Shown here: piece by piece, positions 16,437-25,229 of the stretch
Position numbering within the stretch: the first letter of the stretch is position 1
Layout of the letters: each line of letters opens with the position of its first letter
Source: Halobellus captivus
GTDB taxonomy: Archaea > Halobacteriota > Halobacteria > Halobacteriales > Haloferacaceae
Length of the DNA stretch: 64,000 bases
Direction: 5' to 3'
Assembly: GCF_003697845.1 (NCBI RefSeq)
Contig: NZ_RDQE01000001.1
Coordinates: 1-64,000, forward strand
Program-made: the position numbers and the translations under genes
The notes under the pieces: model-generated
Seen by the model: the letters and a program-made list of their open reading frames with translations, nothing else
Databases searched by the model: none
Told to the model about the DNA's origin: nothing

Positions 16437-18353
16437 ATGGACACCGAACAGGTCAAGACGTTGGTGGAGAACAGTGGGGACCTCCGGGAGACGTTCCTCG
16501 GCTTCCAAGAGTCCAGTCTCGGTGTCGAGGAAAACATCCAGGTGCCAGACGACAGCCGCTTCATACATGTCCTGAACGTCGGTCCGACCGGGTACGGGAA
16601 GACCCAGTTGATGATCCATGCCGTCCTGCAGGACGCAGAGAAAGACCACGGGATCTGTGTTGTCAATCCGAAAGGTGGGGCGATCGATGAGATCATCGAG
16701 AAGCTCCCGGAGGACCGGTTAGATGATATCGTCTACATCAATCCAGGCCGGGACAAGGTGACCCCAATCAACGTCTTGGAACCCCACGTCACCGAGGATA
16801 TGACGGAGGCACAGATGGAGAACCAGAAAGAGATCATCATCTCGGATATGATCGATCTGTTCCGCCGGTACAGCGAGAACTGGGGTGACCGGTTCGGCCG
16901 GGTCCTTGAAACCCTGCTTCGTGCCCACATCGATCTCAATATCCGCCACGACCAGTCCAACACCTTACTCGATGTCTTCCGCTGTGTCGTCAACGAGGAC
17001 GCCCTCACCGACCTGATCGATGAGACCGAAGACCAGGTCGTACGGGAACAGCTGGTCCGGGTCAAAGAGGATATGTCCAGTTACGAAATGGAGCCGTTGC
17101 AGCGCCGGCTGAATGACTTCGTGATGAATCCGACCGTTCGGAGGGTGATCGCCGCCGACGAATCCGGCATCGACTTCCGCGACGCCGTCAACGACGGGAA
17201 AATCATCCTGGTCGACATCCAGAAAGGCGAGGTCGGGGACATGGTCGCGAAACTGGTCGGCAGCATCGTGATCACCAAGGTCTGGGCCGCCACCCAGAGC
17301 CGGATCACCATGCCAGAGGACGAACGCGAACCGTTCATGCTGTACTGCGATGAGTTACAGAACTTCTCAGGGGAAGGAAGCAACTTTACGAAGATATTGA
17401 GTGAAGCCCGCGAATATCAGCTTGGGACCTGGCTTGCTACTCAATTTCTCCATCAAATGAGTTCTACAATGCGACGAGCTGTGTCGAACAACTGTAGGAC
17501 CAAGATTTTCTTCAATCCGAGCGGCTCAGAGGATCTCTCCCGGATCACGAATATGCTCAACGGTATCGATAAGGCCACGCTCAAATCACTGGGGAAATTC
17601 CGCGCTGCCATCCAAAAACCAGCGGAAGGCCAACACCATGACGCTGTTATCTTCGATACCTACCCTCCGTGGGAATCGGATAATGACCGGGACCTGGATA
17701 AGATTAAGCGGGACAAGACATTCCCCACTGCGACGGGCGGGGACCACATCGTTGGGCAGAGTCTGGGCCAGGCAGCCAACGCCGGCGGCGACCGCCATCG
17801 CGAGCTCCTGTTGGAGGCGAAGGAATTTCTGGAAGAGACCTTGGAAGCACAGGTGAATCTACTGTATCAAGAGCAGAGCGATGAGAAGCCGGATGGTATT
17901 GTTATGCAGAACAGCTCGATCAGCAACTTAGAAGCAGAGCAGAGTACCTTGACACGGCCGGTCAAAGTTCTCCGTAATGTGCTTCGTGCGGCCCAACAGG
18001 ATCGTGATGTCGTCTTCGCTGTGGAACAGGGGAAAGCAACGAAGCTGAAAAATATCGTTATGGATCCTGTGAATCGACGTGGAGAAATGCACGAAGACGA
18101 GCAGGGATCGTTCAGCTACTATATGGATGAGGAGGGTGAGGCGTTTACCGATGTTGAAGCAGTACATGAGGTAGGATTTCGGATTCTTGAGATCGGAGAT
18201 AATGGCGCTATGTGGCATGATCAGGATCTCGATACAAACTGTCCAGAGATAGAGAATAATGATAGAGAGGCTCTCAAAGACTTCTGCCTATATCGAGATG
18301 AAGATGGCTTCTGTAGCCAATTGGAACAACCGTGTGTGCTTCAATCTGGCTGA
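16437..18353 (+). CDS. VirD4/TraD-like coupling ATPase
   Basis: A 638-residue protein. Walker A GPTGYGKTQ is at about residue 50, directly after a short N-terminus. Other family features are VVNPKGGAIDEI, the PINVLEP segment typical of coupling ATPases, HTH-like helices, Walker B FMLYCDELQNF at about 300, and ATQFLHQMSSTMRRAVSNNCRTKIFF. No transmembrane segment is seen, so it must be recruited by other proteins. It would bring the DNA or protein substrate to the secretion channel. It is separated from the rest of the conjugation operon by an inserted opposite-strand gene. The C-terminal 200 residues are not recognised. Confidence 0.8.
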   Translation: MDTEQVKTLVENSGDLRETFLGFQESSLGVEENIQVPDDSRFIHVLNVGPTGYGKTQLMIHAVLQDAEKDHGICVVNPKGGAIDEIIEKLPEDRLDDIVYINPGRDKVTPINVLEPHVTEDMTEAQMENQKEIIISDMIDLFRRYSENWGDRFGRVLETLLRAHIDLNIRHDQSNTLLDVFRCVVNEDALTDLIDETEDQVVREQLVRVKEDMSSYEMEPLQRRLNDFVMNPTVRRVIAADESGIDFRDAVNDGKIILVDIQKGEVGDMVAKLVGSIVITKVWAATQSRITMPEDEREPFMLYCDELQNFSGEGSNFTKILSEAREYQLGTWLATQFLHQMSSTMRRAVSNNCRTKIFFNPSGSEDLSRITNMLNGIDKATLKSLGKFRAAIQKPAEGQHHDAVIFDTYPPWESDNDRDLDKIKRDKTFPTATGGDHIVGQSLGQAANAGGDRHRELLLEAKEFLEETLEAQVNLLYQEQSDEKPDGIVMQNSSISNLEAEQSTLTRPVKVLRNVLRAAQQDRDVVFAVEQGKATKLKNIVMDPVNRRGEMHEDEQGSFSYYMDEEGEAFTDVEAVHEVGFRILEIGDNGAMWHDQDLDTNCPEIENNDREALKDFCLYRDEDGFCSQLEQPCVLQSG

Positions 18354-18356
18354 TCG

Positions 18357-18728
18357 TTATTCGGCTTCAATTTCTTCCCACGGAGTTGTCTCTTGTCCAG
18401 CTTGCTCCTCCATTCTATCGATATCACCAAGATTGATGCCCAATATGTTTGTTAATATGTCTTTCACAAGTTCTGCATCCTTCTTCGCATCTTTATGGCC
18501 CCTTACGTTGATATTCCCGGTTTCCTCGTTCTTCACGATATCTTCAAAGTCAGAGGTTCGCTCATCAACGTCGGCGAACTGTTCAGGATTCAGATTCACA
18601 AAATTATGCCCGCCTTGATCATACTGATAGATGATCTCGCCGTCCTTGACGAAGTTGATGAATTTGCCGGGTTCTTGGTCTAAGTGGTAATCAAAGCAGT
18701 CGATTATCTCTTCGATTGTAATACTCAT
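18357..18728 (-). CDS. Hypothetical acidic protein
   Basis: A 123-residue acidic protein (segments such as IEEIIDCFDYHLDQEPGKF and KDILTNILGINLGDIDRM). It converges on the coupling ATPase gene with only three bases between them. The first part may be a small alpha/beta domain. No family recognised. AT-rich sequence upstream (18729-18770) would hold its promoter. Confidence 0.5.
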   Translation of the reverse strand: MSITIEEIIDCFDYHLDQEPGKFINFVKDGEIIYQYDQGGHNFVNLNPEQFADVDERTSDFEDIVKNEETGNINVRGHKDAKKDAELVKDILTNILGINLGDIDRMEEQAGQETTPWEEIEAE

Positions 18729-18834
18729 AGTATCTATATCAAATTGATGGAATTTTTTTGATAAAATTTATTTGCGGTTCGGGGATATGCTTAACCGCCG
18801 GATGGAGACGGGACGGCTCGCATCGTTCTAAATA

Positions 18835-20160
18835 TTATCCCGCTTGTCGCTGACCGGTATCGATCTTAACTGGGAGACGTTCCATCGCGTTGTGACAGGT
18901 TCGACAAAGGCAGATGAGATTGTCTAATCGGTTCGCCGTCTCGTAGTCACCGTTTACAAGAGCTGTCCTATCGATATGGTGAACATCTGGATTGCGGCCA
19001 ATTTCATCCGGTTCAGCACCGCATCGTTGGCAGGTGTAGTCATCTCGTTCTAAAGCCTTCTTCCGCTGCTGATGCCAGTTCGGACCGTAATAGACGTATT
19101 CTGAACAGCCCTCCCACAGAGGATGGTTTTCGCCGACACGGACTTCAGAGAGCCACTTGTTCCGACAGTCTTCATCGCAGAAATTGTGGTCATACATATC
19201 TGAAGATGGCCGATGGAATTCCTCTCCACAGTAGTCACACGTGACGGTTGACTCGATCCAGTGGTGACTGTTCTCACCGCTGCGATGCTCACTGAACCAT
19301 CTCCCTTGGCACCTCATATCGCAGAACTGGCGCTCAAACTGTTCTACCCTGTGTGGCTGACGTTTCAGGTCTGTTCCACACCACTCACACTCAACAGTAA
19401 CCGAGTTCTCGGTTGGGTGGTCATCTCCTTTGTCATGCCACAGAGAGATCTCGCCCTGCCGCCACTTCGCCTTCATAATCATCGACAGTCGCTCTTGATC
19501 ACGGGACGCAGCAGCTTTCTTCGCTATCTCGTGTGCTAATTCTGGGTCGTTTTGGACAGGTAATTCGCCTCGTGCACCCATCGCGGAAAGGGTGTCACAG
19601 ACCTCCTGGTGGACTGCCTCGTGCTGCATCGGGTTCTGTCTGCCGTCACCGGGGAAACCGACCACGTCTAACCCCGCTTTCCGTTTCGCGGTATTCCACC
19701 CTATCCGTTCTTGGATCGTATTCAGACTATGGTTCCCTACCTCTTGGTACTTCGAGGCACTGAGGAACCCGTCGACTTCTTCAGCAGCTCGTCGAACGTC
19801 CTCGATGATATCGTCTTCTGTAACGTCGGTTGACTTCTTCGGGAAGGTTTCAAAATCGTCTGTCGAGATTCCGGCTTCTTCTTTTGCGTTGTTCCAAGAA
19901 CCGAACCGGGCAGTACAAGTTTGGGGAGAGAATTCGCCGAGCTCATCGTACTTATCGAACGTCAGTGTACCGTCGACAAGTTCTTTACACCGCTGTAGAT
20001 CCTCAAGCAGTTCATCCTCCGGTATTCTCGCAGGAACTGGTATCCCCTCCGGTATTATGCAACTGCAAGTACACTCGGAGGTAGATTTTAAACAGGTTAC
20101 CCAGTCTTTTCCGCTATTTCCACCAGCGAAAGAGATTCTGCGATCAAAAAGATCTGACAT
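18835..20160 (-). CDS. HNH endonuclease with homing-endonuclease-associated repeats and zinc ribbons
   Basis: About 441 residues from ATG 20160. Two N-terminal repeats end in the signature FGSWNNAKEEAG and IGWNTAKRKAG, the homing-endonuclease-associated (HNH_repeat) DNA-binding unit. Then come two Cys4-type zinc ribbons (CEWCG..., FCDMRC; CDYCGEEF, FCDEDC). A C-terminal HNH nuclease follows: CQRCG, VHHIDR, NLICLCRTCHNAME, with the catalytic His pair and zinc-binding Cys residues. It should cut double-stranded DNA at specific sites and might promote spread of the surrounding genes. It stands alone, leftward, divergent from a two-gene regulator operon. Confidence 0.85.
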   Translation of the reverse strand: MSDLFDRRISFAGGNSGKDWVTCLKSTSECTCSCIIPEGIPVPARIPEDELLEDLQRCKELVDGTLTFDKYDELGEFSPQTCTARFGSWNNAKEEAGISTDDFETFPKKSTDVTEDDIIEDVRRAAEEVDGFLSASKYQEVGNHSLNTIQERIGWNTAKRKAGLDVVGFPGDGRQNPMQHEAVHQEVCDTLSAMGARGELPVQNDPELAHEIAKKAAASRDQERLSMIMKAKWRQGEISLWHDKGDDHPTENSVTVECEWCGTDLKRQPHRVEQFERQFCDMRCQGRWFSEHRSGENSHHWIESTVTCDYCGEEFHRPSSDMYDHNFCDEDCRNKWLSEVRVGENHPLWEGCSEYVYYGPNWHQQRKKALERDDYTCQRCGAEPDEIGRNPDVHHIDRTALVNGDYETANRLDNLICLCRTCHNAMERLPVKIDTGQRQAG

Positions 20161-20213
20161 CTTATCCAGCACCACGCCGTATCCACACAGCAAGGAAAGC
20201 TGGAGGTACAAGC

Positions 20214-20477
20214 ATGACCACGATCCATCTCTCTCAGACCGAACGCTACGTCCTCACCCAGATCCACGACGGCAACCACACCATCGAGGACCTCATCACC
20301 GCGACCGGGTTCCCACGCCCACGGCTTCGCACCTACCTCACCTGGCTGGCACACGACGACTTCATCGAGGTCACCCGGACAGACGGACCGGGAAGTGAAC
20401 TCCACATTGACCTGACCGACCGGGGAATCGAACGCTGCACCCAGCCTGACAGCCGCCACCCACTCACCTATGTCTAA
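20214..20477 (+). CDS. Small winged-helix protein
   Basis: An 87-residue MarR-like winged helix: LSQTERYVLTQIHDGNHTIEDLITATGFPRPRLRTYLTWLAHDDFIEVTR followed by a beta wing. A GGAGGTAC Shine-Dalgarno precedes the ATG. It overlaps the next regulator gene by eight bases; the two form an operon and share the same helix pattern, as if duplicated. It probably binds DNA as a local regulator. Confidence 0.7.
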   Translation: MTTIHLSQTERYVLTQIHDGNHTIEDLITATGFPRPRLRTYLTWLAHDDFIEVTRTDGPGSELHIDLTDRGIERCTQPDSRHPLTYV

Positions 20478-20886
20478 CACCGAGGAACCACTCCGTGAGA
20501 AAGACCGTGCCGTCCTTGCATGCATCCGGGACGGGGACAACGACGTCCAACAGATCAAGGCAGCAACCACCCTGAGCAAACGCGAGGTCAACTACAGCTT
20601 CGAGAAACTCGAGGATCTAGACTTCATCGAGGTGTCCCGGCCCGATGGTCAGGTTGAACGCATCATCGACGGCCAGAAACGCGTGTTCGATACACCAAAA
20701 GAAGCCACACTCACCGAACAGGCAATCCAGTACCTCCAAGCCGCGAACCAGGACAGCAACCGGTACCAAAATCTCTCACGGGACGAATTAGTGGACAAGA
20801 TCCACGACCTCGAGGCACGGATCGATCGATTAGAGAACGGGTTCGAGAGCTTCCGGCAACAGGTGCTTCAGAAATTGGATGGGTGA
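20470..20886 (+). CDS. Winged-helix regulator with C-terminal coiled coil
   Basis: A 138-residue protein. Residues 8-60 form a winged helix closely similar in layout to the preceding gene (REKDRAVLACIRDGDNDVQQIKAATTLSKREVNYSFEKLEDLDFIEVSR). Residues 95-135 form a coiled coil (LVDKIHDLEARIDRLENGFESF) for dimerisation. This architecture is common in haloarchaeal plasmids and viruses. Its end overlaps the convergent repeat-protein gene by 19 bases. Confidence 0.7.
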   Translation: MSNTEEPLREKDRAVLACIRDGDNDVQQIKAATTLSKREVNYSFEKLEDLDFIEVSRPDGQVERIIDGQKRVFDTPKEATLTEQAIQYLQAANQDSNRYQNLSRDELVDKIHDLEARIDRLENGFESFRQQVLQKLDG

Positions 20887-21455
20887 GCGCTGTCTTTGCC
20901 GAGTCCTGCTTTCTTCACTGCCTCACTCCATGACCCGAAGCGACGGACATAGGTGGCAAGTGACGGATACCCCTCGGCATCATCCAATTTAGAGCTTGTG
21001 AGAGGACCATCTGTTTCCTCAGCAAGTTCCTGAAGCTTCGCTAAGAGTTCCTCATCAGAATAGGACTGGTTATGTTTCGTGTCAGCCTCAATCCCGGCGG
21101 CCTCTTTCGCCTGGTTCCATGACCCAAAATGCCGGCGGAACGCCATCCGTGACGGGACATCCCCTGACCCATCGACATCCCCGCGTGTGACAGGACCATC
21201 AACGCGTTCATCAAGATCCTGCAGAAGCTCGATCAACTCCGCATCAGTATACATCTCATCCCGGCCCACCTTGTTGTAGGTCTTAAGCCTAGCAGCCTCC
21301 TTCGCCTCATTCCAGGAATCGAAACACCTGAGGACCTGGTAGACTGACGGAGACTCATCACTATCCTTCAAATCTTGTAGCGTCGGGGATCGACCCAGTT
21401 CATCGGCTAGATCCTGTAACTGCCTGATGATCTCATCTCGTCCCTCTACGGTCAA
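20868..21455 (-). CDS. Stand-alone homing-endonuclease-associated repeat protein
   Basis: A 195-residue protein built from three copies of a ~55-residue unit, each with an N-terminal helix (LIELLQDLDERVDGP type) and a C-terminal FDSWNEAKEAA / FGSWNQAKEAAG / FGSWSEAVKKAG signature. This is the DNA-binding repeat found in HNH homing endonucleases, here with no nuclease domain. The neighbouring gene at 18835-20160 has the same unit fused to a nuclease. It could be a sequence-specific DNA-binding protein, an antagonist of the nuclease, or a remnant. Confidence 0.75.
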   Translation of the reverse strand: MTVEGRDEIIRQLQDLADELGRSPTLQDLKDSDESPSVYQVLRCFDSWNEAKEAARLKTYNKVGRDEMYTDAELIELLQDLDERVDGPVTRGDVDGSGDVPSRMAFRRHFGSWNQAKEAAGIEADTKHNQSYSDEELLAKLQELAEETDGPLTSSKLDDAEGYPSLATYVRRFGSWSEAVKKAGLGKDSAHPSNF

Positions 21456-21500
21456 AGGATATCACCGGAGTACATAGTGGTGAGACTGAATTAAATAAGA

Positions 21501-21546
21501 AAAGGAAAAAAGAACGGGACCGCGCCCACGACGGGGCGGGGTCCCG
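21501..21546 (-). terminator. Strong hairpin terminator of the S-layer gene
   Basis: Downstream of the S-layer gene on the minus strand, arms CGGGACC and GGTCCCG (21515-21521 and 21540-21546) with further GC pairing inside are followed by TTCTTTTTTCC. This looks like an intrinsic terminator suited to a highly expressed gene. Confidence 0.6.
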
Positions 21547-21574
21547 GATCGTCCGTCAGCGAGGAAGGCCCGAG

Positions 21575-24529
21575 TTATCGGGGTGCTTCCTGGCTGGACG
21601 GACTGTACTGCATGCCTGCATCTGCGAGGGTGTCCTGATGGGACCTCCACTCGGAGACGTAGCGGGCAGCAGCACGGGTGTCGTCGGCGGAGTGACCCGC
21701 GACGATCATGGCGTGCTGGCCGTCGGCGAAGGCATCCTCAACGACCTGGAGGAGTGCCTCATCGACGTGCTCGTTACGCCACTGATCGGTGGTCCATGTC
21801 TCACCGTCGTCAGCGAGATCGCTGACCAGGGTGTTGACCGCAGGACCGCCGACGAGGATCAGGTGGCTGTTCTGCCTGTCACTGGACGTGACCTGATCGT
21901 CGGTCTTCGCCAGATCCGGCAGAGCACCACGGATGTCCTCGTTCGTGACACCAGTGTAGGTGACCTCACCGGAACCAGTACCGGAACCGCCACCCATCGA
22001 CAGTTCGCCGCCAGAGCCAGTGAAGGCTGCGCCAGCGACTGCCTGCTGGTTCGGGACGTGCAGGGTGAACGAGCCCTGATCCTCATCGTCCTTCATGACG
22101 TGTGCACCGTAGACATCGTAGTCTGCGGTCACACTGTCATCGGAGTCGAGGGTGGTTCCACCGAACGTGGAAGCACGGTCCCAGAGGATGGCCTGTGAGC
22201 CACCGACCTCGACCCAGTCGTCAGAGTCGTCGACACCAGGAACGACGTTGTAAGCCGCCTCGGCGTCGCCGGAGCCAGTCTCGTGCTCAGGCTCGATGAC
22301 CATCGCACCAGAGGAAGTCAGCTCGCTACCCGAGTTCTCAGGAGCGACATCGACTGAGAAGGCTGCCTCGTCGCTCGTCGTCGAGTCGGTGTCGTCGCTG
22401 TGGTCGTCAAGATTGACTGAGACCCTGTAGCTGAGTGCACCAACATCGACGACTGTTTCGGAGACAACGTCCTCGCCTTCGTTGCTGTCAGTGGCTGCAG
22501 TGCTGGTGTCGTTGTACCAGGTGCCACCAACGTTGATGTCGACCTGATCGGCAGTACCGTCGTCGTAAATGACGACTTGGGCCGTCTGAGTTCCGGTGGA
22601 TTCCGTGCTCGGGAAGACAAGTTCTTTGTCGAGGGCACGGGCATCGTTTTCAGCAACTGCCACGTCAGCGTCGATGACTTCATCGACGTCGTCGTGGAGT
22701 GCGATTGATGCACCACTGTCGGTGTCGACTGCCGGGTAGACGGATGCCATGTTACCGACATCATACCCGGACTCACTGACACTGGAACCAGCGTCCCAGA
22801 CAACCTGGACCTCATCTGTTCCACCGTCAACGCGGAACTTGTAGGTCTGGCCGTCGATGACCTCTGTCCCAGTGAAGAAGGTGTCGTCGCTGTCGTCGTT
22901 GCCGTCACCAGTTCCGGTTTCGGTCACTTCGACCTCGACGTTGGCACCGGTGACAACATCCTGCAGATCGACGGTACCTTCTTCTGCTGTACCGCTGTCA
23001 CTGTCAGATGCGTCAACGCCAGTGACTTCCCACATGTGATCGAAGTCCCCAGCATCGCTGAAGAAGTACTCATCTTCAGCAACGGAAGCACCCTCGTAGA
23101 CCATGATGGAATGATCATCACTGTCAGCGAGAGCGTCGTCGACAGCACCGTCGCCTCCTGTGGCGTCGTCGTACCACCATTCGATGGTCGCGTCGTTGTC
23201 GCCGTCAGTGAAGTCGACTGTAACGGTCTCGTCACCGTCGTTGTCGAACATCACTTCGCCGACCTGATCGCCTGCACCTTCGCCTGCATCAGGTGCGAGC
23301 CCACCGAGGTGGAAACGGAGCTCTGTGAAGATGGGATCTTCGAACGTCCCACCAGATTCGACGTAGTTGTTGTCGCTGTCGTCAGCACCGACACCGATCT
23401 CGACCGAGGAAACCTCGACCTTGTTGTTGTTGTTCAGCGTCTCCGTGGAACCTGACTCGACGCCGTCACCAGTCAGCTTGACGTAGGTGCCTTCGATGTC
23501 GTCGCCGTCGCTGTCCTGGACGGGCTGACCGTCTTCAAGACGGTACTCCTCGGAACCGATACTGAAGGTCACAAGACCCTCTGAGTTCTGACTGTTGGTC
23601 AGGATGACGTCATCAATCCGGACGTCAGTACCGCCAACGTTGACTGTCTGTCCTTCGGTCTTCTCCTGCAGACTGCCGTCAACGTAGAACGCGACGGTGT
23701 CACTAGCAGTGACCGCTCGGACTTCCAGTGTGTGCGTCTCGCCATCGACATCGATCTCGGTGGATTCACCGGTCTCGAGGTCGTACTCCTCGCTGGAACC
23801 GTAAAGGATGAGCTGATCGTTGCCGGTGAAGCTGTCGGACGAGATTGTGAAGGTCTGTCCGAACATGTCGATTTCTTCACCAAGCACGTCATCGTTGCCA
23901 TCGCTGTCGCCATCATCCTCAGTCCCACTCGGGTCAAGGAGCAGTCCTTCACCGAAGTTAGCCTGCAGCTTGTACAGGCCGCCGGTGACAGATGACGGGT
24001 TCGCAGGGTTGTCGACGTACAGGAACGGATCGACATTCGACTCGGACGCAGTGCCGAACTTGATCTGCTGGCCCTGCGTATAGAGGAAGTGCTCGACATC
24101 CTGATCGTTGCCAGCTGCATCCTGGAACTCTGTCGTAGCCAGCATGTCCAGATGCTCCTCTGTCAGGGTCTGCCGGACGGTGTCGATAGTGTCCCCGAAG
24201 TAGAGATTGTCGTTCCGGGTATCCAGCGTCTGACCATCGGATGCTGACCATCCGACTGAACCGCCTGATGTCTCGACGTCGACTGTTTCTGTCTGTTCTG
24301 AAGTTTGAATTGTAGCTTGTCCGAGTGCTGCAGCGACGTTGACAGCTCCGACGACGTCGGAGACTGCACCCTGAGATCCGACGACGACCTGGGCAGTAGG
24401 TGCCCCGTCGTCACCGACGAACATGCCAGGGAACTCGCTCAGTGACTGAGCTGCTCCCATGGTCATGCCGACCATCAGGGTCGATGCTGCTACAGCACCA
24501 ACCTTCTTGATTGAGTCTTTCACATTCAT
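21575..24529 (-). CDS. S-layer protein of the methanogen/Thermococcus/DPANN type
   Basis: A 984-residue exported protein. Residues 1-28 are a signal peptide (VGAVAASTLMVGMTMGAA), followed by FPGMFV and VVVGSQGAVSDVVGAVNVAAALG, the conserved start of the S_layer_N family. The middle is acidic, beta-rich and Thr/Asp-rich. The C-terminus (LILVGGPAVNTLV at about 890, IVAGHSADDTRAAARYV at about 942) is the conserved S_layer_C unit. It has no C-terminal transmembrane anchor and no PGF-CTERM signal, unlike haloarchaeal S-layer glycoproteins. It might coat the host cell, or particles/vesicles made by the element. It is monocistronic, with a long leader and its own terminator. Confidence 0.85.
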   Translation of the reverse strand: MNVKDSIKKVGAVAASTLMVGMTMGAAQSLSEFPGMFVGDDGAPTAQVVVGSQGAVSDVVGAVNVAAALGQATIQTSEQTETVDVETSGGSVGWSASDGQTLDTRNDNLYFGDTIDTVRQTLTEEHLDMLATTEFQDAAGNDQDVEHFLYTQGQQIKFGTASESNVDPFLYVDNPANPSSVTGGLYKLQANFGEGLLLDPSGTEDDGDSDGNDDVLGEEIDMFGQTFTISSDSFTGNDQLILYGSSEEYDLETGESTEIDVDGETHTLEVRAVTASDTVAFYVDGSLQEKTEGQTVNVGGTDVRIDDVILTNSQNSEGLVTFSIGSEEYRLEDGQPVQDSDGDDIEGTYVKLTGDGVESGSTETLNNNNKVEVSSVEIGVGADDSDNNYVESGGTFEDPIFTELRFHLGGLAPDAGEGAGDQVGEVMFDNDGDETVTVDFTDGDNDATIEWWYDDATGGDGAVDDALADSDDHSIMVYEGASVAEDEYFFSDAGDFDHMWEVTGVDASDSDSGTAEEGTVDLQDVVTGANVEVEVTETGTGDGNDDSDDTFFTGTEVIDGQTYKFRVDGGTDEVQVVWDAGSSVSESGYDVGNMASVYPAVDTDSGASIALHDDVDEVIDADVAVAENDARALDKELVFPSTESTGTQTAQVVIYDDGTADQVDINVGGTWYNDTSTAATDSNEGEDVVSETVVDVGALSYRVSVNLDDHSDDTDSTTSDEAAFSVDVAPENSGSELTSSGAMVIEPEHETGSGDAEAAYNVVPGVDDSDDWVEVGGSQAILWDRASTFGGTTLDSDDSVTADYDVYGAHVMKDDEDQGSFTLHVPNQQAVAGAAFTGSGGELSMGGGSGTGSGEVTYTGVTNEDIRGALPDLAKTDDQVTSSDRQNSHLILVGGPAVNTLVSDLADDGETWTTDQWRNEHVDEALLQVVEDAFADGQHAMIVAGHSADDTRAAARYVSEWRSHQDTLADAGMQYSPSSQEAPR

Positions 24530-24812
24530 TGTGCTTGTTCACCTGTTGGTTCCCAAAACGTACTTGGGAGGGGGTTCGGAGTGGTCGTAGAGGGAAAAAG
24601 AGGGGTCCGGGAAGTGGTTGCCCGTGTCTCCCGTTCCTTTACGTGGGAAGGTGGTGTGCCTGTGGCTCCTGCCTTCCTTGTTCTAATTACGGGGGAGGTG
24701 GGGCGGTTGCCCGGACCGGTCCTCGTTGACCGGTCTCCGAATCTGGCCATACGGGGTGTGGCCGTATGGCCGTAAGACTATCCTCCTATTGGCCCAAAGC
24801 CCTTTTAATAGG
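24530..24812 (-). promoter_or_regulatory. Promoter and long structured leader of the S-layer gene
   Basis: On the minus strand a TATA-like box (CTATTAAAAGG) lies at 24801-24812. About 250 bases of leader would follow before the ATG, which has AGGTGA as Shine-Dalgarno. The leader contains a hairpin with perfect 8-base arms GGCCATAC / GTATGGCC (24746-24753 and 24765-24772). A leader this long is unusual for a haloarchaeal gene and suggests control of mRNA stability or translation. No gene was seen from here to 25041. Confidence 0.45.
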
Positions 24813-25041
24813 TTTCCACTGGAACTGTTTCACCGGTAGAGCGGCTCTCTCTTTTCGTGTCTCCTATTGATCTTTGAACGTTTCAAAACACGCCGGATTG
24901 TTCATCAAGGGCATATAGACCTTCGTGGATCTATAAAAAGATTATACGAGTTAAGAGGTCGTGACTGTTTCTACGCGTCTACAGCCGGTCTTACAAGGAT
25001 TTGAAATCCAATTGTTGCTTGATCTGTTGTATAGGGGTGTT

Positions 25042-25197
25042 TTAGCCCATCCGGAGTTCGACGTAGTCTGTGAGTTTGGACTCATTCAGGGCTTCTTTTT
25101 CTTCGTCTGTGAGATCGGTGTAGTGGAAGGGGTCGTCGCCTAAAAGCTGGTTGATGAGGAAAGAGTATCTGTGTAACCGGTGATCACGTTGGAAGCA
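25042..25197 (-). pseudogene. C-terminal gene fragment, start missing
   Basis: A 51-codon open frame that ends at TAA 25042 and reads like coding sequence (SFLINQLLGDDPFHYTDLTD, EEKEALNESKLTDYVELRMG), but it is bounded upstream by a TAA and has no ATG, GTG, TTG or CTG. It is most likely the tail of a gene cut off when the PglZ operon arrived. Family unknown. Confidence 0.35.
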
Positions 25198-25229
25198 TTA
25201 AGTGGTGCGGTTGAGAACGTACCGTTTAG

